A stretch of 16,849 nt of DNA from Actinomycetota bacterium (GTDB lineage: Bacteria > Actinomycetota > Actinomycetes > Actinomycetales > Actinomycetaceae). Within the stretch, counting starts at the first letter, position 1. The number at the start of each line of letters is the position of its first letter. Where the stretch lies: contig JAHYYD010000009.1 in assembly GCA_019425105.1 (NCBI GenBank), positions 1 through 16,849 of the forward strand, read 5' to 3'. Under the pieces are notes generated by a model, which saw only the letters and a program-made list of their open reading frames with translations, ran no database searches and was not told where the DNA came from. Position numbers and translations under genes: made by a program. Shown one piece after another: positions 13,735 through 16,849 of this stretch.

Positions 13735-14085
13735 ATGGGTATGCGTTCCACGACGCAGGCGTTCCAGTTCAACGTGCCGTTCGAGCAGCTGTTCCCGGCA
13801 GCTACCCAGGCCGTGCAGGCGGTCAAGAAGGCGACGCTGACGGGCGCGGACCCGAACGGCCGCGTGATTACTTTCGATACCCCGCTGACCATGATGTCCT
13901 GGGGCGAAAACCTTGTTGCCGGTTTCATTGTGAATGAGGAGGGCGCCGTCGTCGAGGTCACCTGCACGACGAAGGGCATGCCGAACCTCATGCAGGACAG
14001 TCGTAACCGCAAGCTGATCGGCGCCTACATCACGGCGCTGTCGAACCTGGTGCAGGCGCCGTTCGTCGAGGTTGCCCGCTCCTGA
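13735..14085 (+). CDS. Small conserved-looking cytoplasmic protein, unrecognised
   Basis: The 116-residue protein has no signal peptide or membrane segment. Alternating strands and helices (F-Q-F-N-V-P-F-E-Q-L-F-P-A-A, then G-R-V-I-T-F-D-T, then V-V-E-V-T-C-T-T, then an N-R-K-L-I-G-A-Y-I-T-A-L-S-N-L helix) suggest a compact alpha/beta fold like small proteins that follow a beta-sheet plus C-terminal helix layout. I cannot name a family. The 13735 start is chosen for AAGGAG 6 bases upstream; a frame from 13657 would add 26 residues without that signal. It is transcribed alone and ends before a strong hairpin. Confidence 0.75.
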   Translation: MGMRSTTQAFQFNVPFEQLFPAATQAVQAVKKATLTGADPNGRVITFDTPLTMMSWGENLVAGFIVNEEGAVVEVTCTTKGMPNLMQDSRNRKLIGAYITALSNLVQAPFVEVARS

Positions 14086-14101
14086 CGCTCCGTCTCACGC
14101 T

Positions 14102-14149
14102 GACTCGGCCCCGGCCTCGTCCATGAATTGACGAGGTCGGGGCCGAGTC
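14102..14149. terminator. Strong bidirectional terminator between convergent genes
   Basis: A 20-bp stem (14102-14121 with 14130-14149, one G-T pair) is followed by TTGTT on the plus strand. It lies 16 bp after the small gene's stop and serves as a second barrier for the minus-strand GH66 gene. Confidence 0.85.
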
Positions 14150-14177
14150 TTGTTACAGCGCACCGGAGCGCTGTCTC

Positions 14178-14204
14178 CTCCCCGGCTGTGCCCGTGCCGG
14201 GGAG
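14178..14204 (-). terminator. Hairpin directly downstream of the GH66 gene
   Basis: CTCCCCGGC (14178-14186) pairs exactly with GCCGGGGAG (14196-14204). It is 8 bp beyond the GH66 stop, so it is the first terminator-like structure met by that transcript. No T-run is present. Confidence 0.6.
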
Positions 14205-14212
14205 TGGGCGTC

Positions 14213-16849
14213 TTAGCGCCCGGAGACGTTCGTGAGCGTCCAGCGCTGCGACGTGGAGGCGTCGGAGCACTGCGAGATGACCGCCTGCGTGTTCTCCTGC
14301 GTGGTGTCGCCCGGAATCGTCAGGCACAGGCCCGACGCGCGGTTCACCAGCTGACCGGAACCGTTGATATCCCACTTCTGGGAGTCGAGGCCCGGGTAGC
14401 ACGTCCACATGTGTGCGACCGTTCCCTCCTCGGTGTAGCCGCCCAGGACGTCGAGGCAGCGATCGCCGATGCGCAGGTGCCCATCACCCTGGTAGACGAC
14501 GGTCTGTGCGGTGCTGTTCCCAGTGCAGTTGCTGTTCCACACGGGAGTGCCGTCGGAGCCCTTCGGATCCTGGGAGGTCAGGCACTGGCCGAGGCCGTTG
14601 CGCAGCTGGCCGATGACCGTCGCAGGCACGAGCCCCGCATTGCCCGAATTGGCGTTGCCTGACGTGTTCGGAGCTGTGCGGTCTGCGGACTTGGTGGGGG
14701 AGAAGACCACCATGTCCCACGAGGACAGCCAGCCCACGTTGAACGTGAGAGTCGTGCGACCCTGCTCATCCGTGCCCGTCGTGAAGTCGAGCTGCGTCGG
14801 GCGGCCACCATCAGCGTCAGGGCTGACGACAAAGATAGAACCGGGGACCTGCTCGCCCTGCTCCAGGTGGTAGGTGACGGACGTGTCGCCGAATGGGAGG
14901 ATCCGCTTCGCGGCGTTACGCCAATACTCGTCGTTGCCGTCACTGTCGTTGGTGCGCAGGTTGATCAGGTGCAGGGCCGTGCCCGCGTTGGACGTCATGG
15001 TGTTCGCCCAGATCGTGTTCGCGGATCCGTCCGTCGAGGTCGGCAGGCCTACGCCAGCGGTCGAGACCTCGACCTGGTGCTCCTTGCGCGTCAGGTTGTC
15101 GCCGAAGAGCAGGTTCTCGTAGGCGGTGGAGATGTTGTAGTAGTTCTTCATCCACGTCTGGAGATCAGCGGACATGCCGCGGCCGGATTCAGGGAAGAAC
15201 TGGTTGTCCAACATGCGCCCGTAGTCGCCGAGCTCCAGGTGATGCGCGCCGTTCGCAGCGAACGCCGCGTCCGCGAGCTTGACGGAGTCCGCGTTGAACT
15301 CGCGGAAGGTAATGCAGTCGATGTTGACGGGCGCGTACTTCTCGTACTTGTCGATCGGGAAGGAGATCGTGTGGGTGCCCGGGGTGAGCTCCACGTTGAT
15401 GCTGATATCCTCACGCCAGTCAGAATCGCTCTGCGTCTTGTTGAACGTGACGTACTTCAGGAGCTTTTGCTGCCCGGTCTTACCCATGTCAATCATCACC
15501 TGGTGGCTGGCGCCATCGGCCTGAGGGCTCGAGTAGCGTGGTGAGAAGGTAAAGGTACCTCCCTGTCCTGCGTCAACGGTGAAGGTGACGGCGTCGCCGT
15601 CCTTGGCAATGCCCGACGCGTAGGAGCCGCCCGACGCGGATGCGTCACCGGACACGATGGTGACGTCGCCGCTCACGCTCGACTGGTCGGCCTCGGCCTC
15701 GATACGCACGCCGTTGTCGGCAGCGATTTCGGGGTGCTTGTACTCCTTGGCCGCTGCATCCCAGTAAAGGGTGGTCGGATCGTAGTCGTTCGCGTAGGCG
15801 GCCACGATCAGCGGGTGCTTTGCGCCCGAGCTACGCACGCCCTGCAGGTAGGAGGCCACCTGCGCGTTCGTCTCGTTGTTGTTCCACAGCTCGGTGTACA
15901 GGTACGTGGACGAGCCGTTAATGAGCTTGTCGTTGCCGGCGCCATCGGGCAGGTTGATGCCCACCGCACCCTTCGTCTTCTCGGCGGTCTCGTTAACGAG
16001 CGACGACAAGCCCTCTGTCAGGTCGAGATCGTTACCGGAAGCATCCTTCTTGTGGGTCTCACCGAGCGTGTCGATGTGTGTGCCGGTGAAGTTGAACGCC
16101 TTCTTCTGGTCCACGTATTGGCCGGTGATGTAGTCGCGCCAGCCCTTGTTGTTGACGTTCATCATGTACTGGTGGCCCGCCGGCTTGTCCACGCCCTCGG
16201 GGGTCTGAACCCACCACTGTACGCCGAGTGGGCGGTCCCAGTAGGAGCCGTTCTCGTTGTGCAGTCGCCACTCGTCTTTGATTTTGTTCGTGTCGTAGTT
16301 GTCGTTGGCAGCGTACGCCATCGAGTAGGCGAGCGAGGCCGCGCCGACGTTGTCCGCAGTGGTCACGTAGCTGTTGATGGTCGCGGCAGAGGCGTAGTTG
16401 TTCTCGTACCAGAGAGGCCACTGCTCCTTGATGTCCCCGGTTGCGACGGGCTGCTCGTGGCGGTACTGCCAGTCGTAGTACTGGAATGCGTTGAGGTGGT
16501 AGTCCTGGCTGAGCTTCGTGACGTAGTCCGACGGGGCGTTGAAGAGGTAGGGCTCGTAGGTGGCGTTGCCCGCCAAGCCCTTTGGAGCGGTGGGCTTGAA
16601 GTGGGAGAGGTAGCCCATGCGCGGGAAGCGCGTCCAGCTGGTGGAGGCGTCGATGGCGGTCTCCGCGTGGGTGCTGTCCCCACCGGTCGCGGTGACGAGG
16701 TATCCCTGGCCGTCCTCGCTCGGCGTCGTGTAGGTCCAGGTGGCCTTGCCGTTGTCGACGGTGGCGTCGCCCGAGTCGATCTCAATGCCGAGGTGGCTGA
16801 CGGAGAAGTGGACGGTTCCCCCGGTCGAGGCCTCGGCCGTGATCGTCGC
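14213..16849 (-). CDS. GH66 dextranase / cycloisomaltooligosaccharide glucanotransferase-like enzyme with CBM35 and CBM13 (5' end cut off)
   Basis: The frame stays open to the window edge, so the N-terminus and presumed signal peptide are missing; 878 residues are visible. The residues just before the internal Met at 16618 (W-T-R-F-P-R-M-G-Y-L) match the start of the GH66 catalytic barrel. The likely nucleophile is D260 in G-T-H-I-D-T-L-G-E (codon 16070-16072) and the likely acid/base is E320 in Y-L-Y-T-E-L-W (codon 15890-15892). A CBM35-like module (about 380-517, starting V-R-I-E-A-E-A) interrupts the catalytic region, as in cycloisomaltooligosaccharide glucanotransferases. A C-terminal ricin-type CBM13 beta-trefoil (about 741-878) carries C-L-D-V, C-L-T-I, S-Q-K-W and Q-R-W repeats. 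These enzymes cut or cyclise alpha-1,6-glucan; in an oral bacterium the substrate would be plaque dextran. Dextranase versus transferase cannot be decided by eye. Confidence 0.9.
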   Translation of the reverse strand, partial: ATITAEASTGGTVHFSVSHLGIEIDSGDATVDNGKATWTYTTPSEDGQGYLVTATGGDSTHAETAIDASTSWTRFPRMGYLSHFKPTAPKGLAGNATYEPYLFNAPSDYVTKLSQDYHLNAFQYYDWQYRHEQPVATGDIKEQWPLWYENNYASAATINSYVTTADNVGAASLAYSMAYAANDNYDTNKIKDEWRLHNENGSYWDRPLGVQWWVQTPEGVDKPAGHQYMMNVNNKGWRDYITGQYVDQKKAFNFTGTHIDTLGETHKKDASGNDLDLTEGLSSLVNETAEKTKGAVGINLPDGAGNDKLINGSSTYLYTELWNNNETNAQVASYLQGVRSSGAKHPLIVAAYANDYDPTTLYWDAAAKEYKHPEIAADNGVRIEAEADQSSVSGDVTIVSGDASASGGSYASGIAKDGDAVTFTVDAGQGGTFTFSPRYSSPQADGASHQVMIDMGKTGQQKLLKYVTFNKTQSDSDWREDISINVELTPGTHTISFPIDKYEKYAPVNIDCITFREFNADSVKLADAAFAANGAHHLELGDYGRMLDNQFFPESGRGMSADLQTWMKNYYNISTAYENLLFGDNLTRKEHQVEVSTAGVGLPTSTDGSANTIWANTMTSNAGTALHLINLRTNDSDGNDEYWRNAAKRILPFGDTSVTYHLEQGEQVPGSIFVVSPDADGGRPTQLDFTTGTDEQGRTTLTFNVGWLSSWDMVVFSPTKSADRTAPNTSGNANSGNAGLVPATVIGQLRNGLGQCLTSQDPKGSDGTPVWNSNCTGNSTAQTVVYQGDGHLRIGDRCLDVLGGYTEEGTVAHMWTCYPGLDSQKWDINGSGQLVNRASGLCLTIPGDTTQENTQAVISQCSDASTSQRWTLTNVSGR

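Noticed and set aside
14867..15544. Plus-strand open frame of 225 residues opposite the GH66 gene
   Set aside because: It is antisense to the catalytic and CBM35 coding region and has antisense-like Val/Arg-rich composition. No ribosome binding site or family was seen.

Overview
The window reads as high-GC actinobacterial DNA, most likely an oral member of the Actinomyces/Schaalia group. The right half is GC-rich chromosome with a LysP-like permease, an MgtC/SapB protein, small lipoproteins and a secreted GH66 dextran-acting enzyme, a repertoire that fits dental plaque. This host assignment is inferred from gene content and style, not from a marker gene.

Positions 1 to about 8356 are the right-hand part of an integrated mobile element whose left end lies outside the window. 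From left to right it holds a gene-free repeat region (nine exact and four near copies of a 9-bp iteron around an AT-rich core), an ardA antirestriction gene on the plus strand, and a long minus-strand operon. In transcription order that operon is a small MerR/AlpA-type excisionase, a 994-residue family B DNA polymerase, a small basic coiled-coil protein, a MobC-like protein and a relaxase. A tyrosine integrase follows, divergent from the excisionase. The element stops in the 3' portion of a tRNA gene at 8319-8356, which looks like initiator tRNA-fMet and is followed by what is probably that tRNA's native terminator. A family B polymerase together with xis/int and a tRNA target is the hallmark of pipolins, elements that encode a primer-independent PolB. 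I regard this as a pipolin-like mobilizable element, with the polymerase subgroup still to be proved by alignment.

The genes suggest a self-contained life cycle. Int and Xis move the element in and out of the tRNA gene. PolB would copy the excised form, perhaps from the iteron region. The relaxase, MobC and perhaps the coiled-coil protein would mobilize it, and ArdA would shield incoming DNA from type I restriction. Gene overlaps (ATGA at xis-polB and at mobC-relaxase, 11 nt at coiled-coil-mobC) tie excision, replication and mobilization functions together in translation.

From 8357 onward the DNA is ordinary chromosome. It holds a terminator, a membrane protein with an N-terminal variant leucine-rich repeat and a glutamine-rich tail, an MgtC/SapB protein (minus), a lysine permease (plus), a DUF4232-type lipoprotein, a small unrecognised protein, and a GH66 enzyme with CBM35 and CBM13 modules (minus) that runs off the right edge. 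Strong inverted repeats separate most transcription units.
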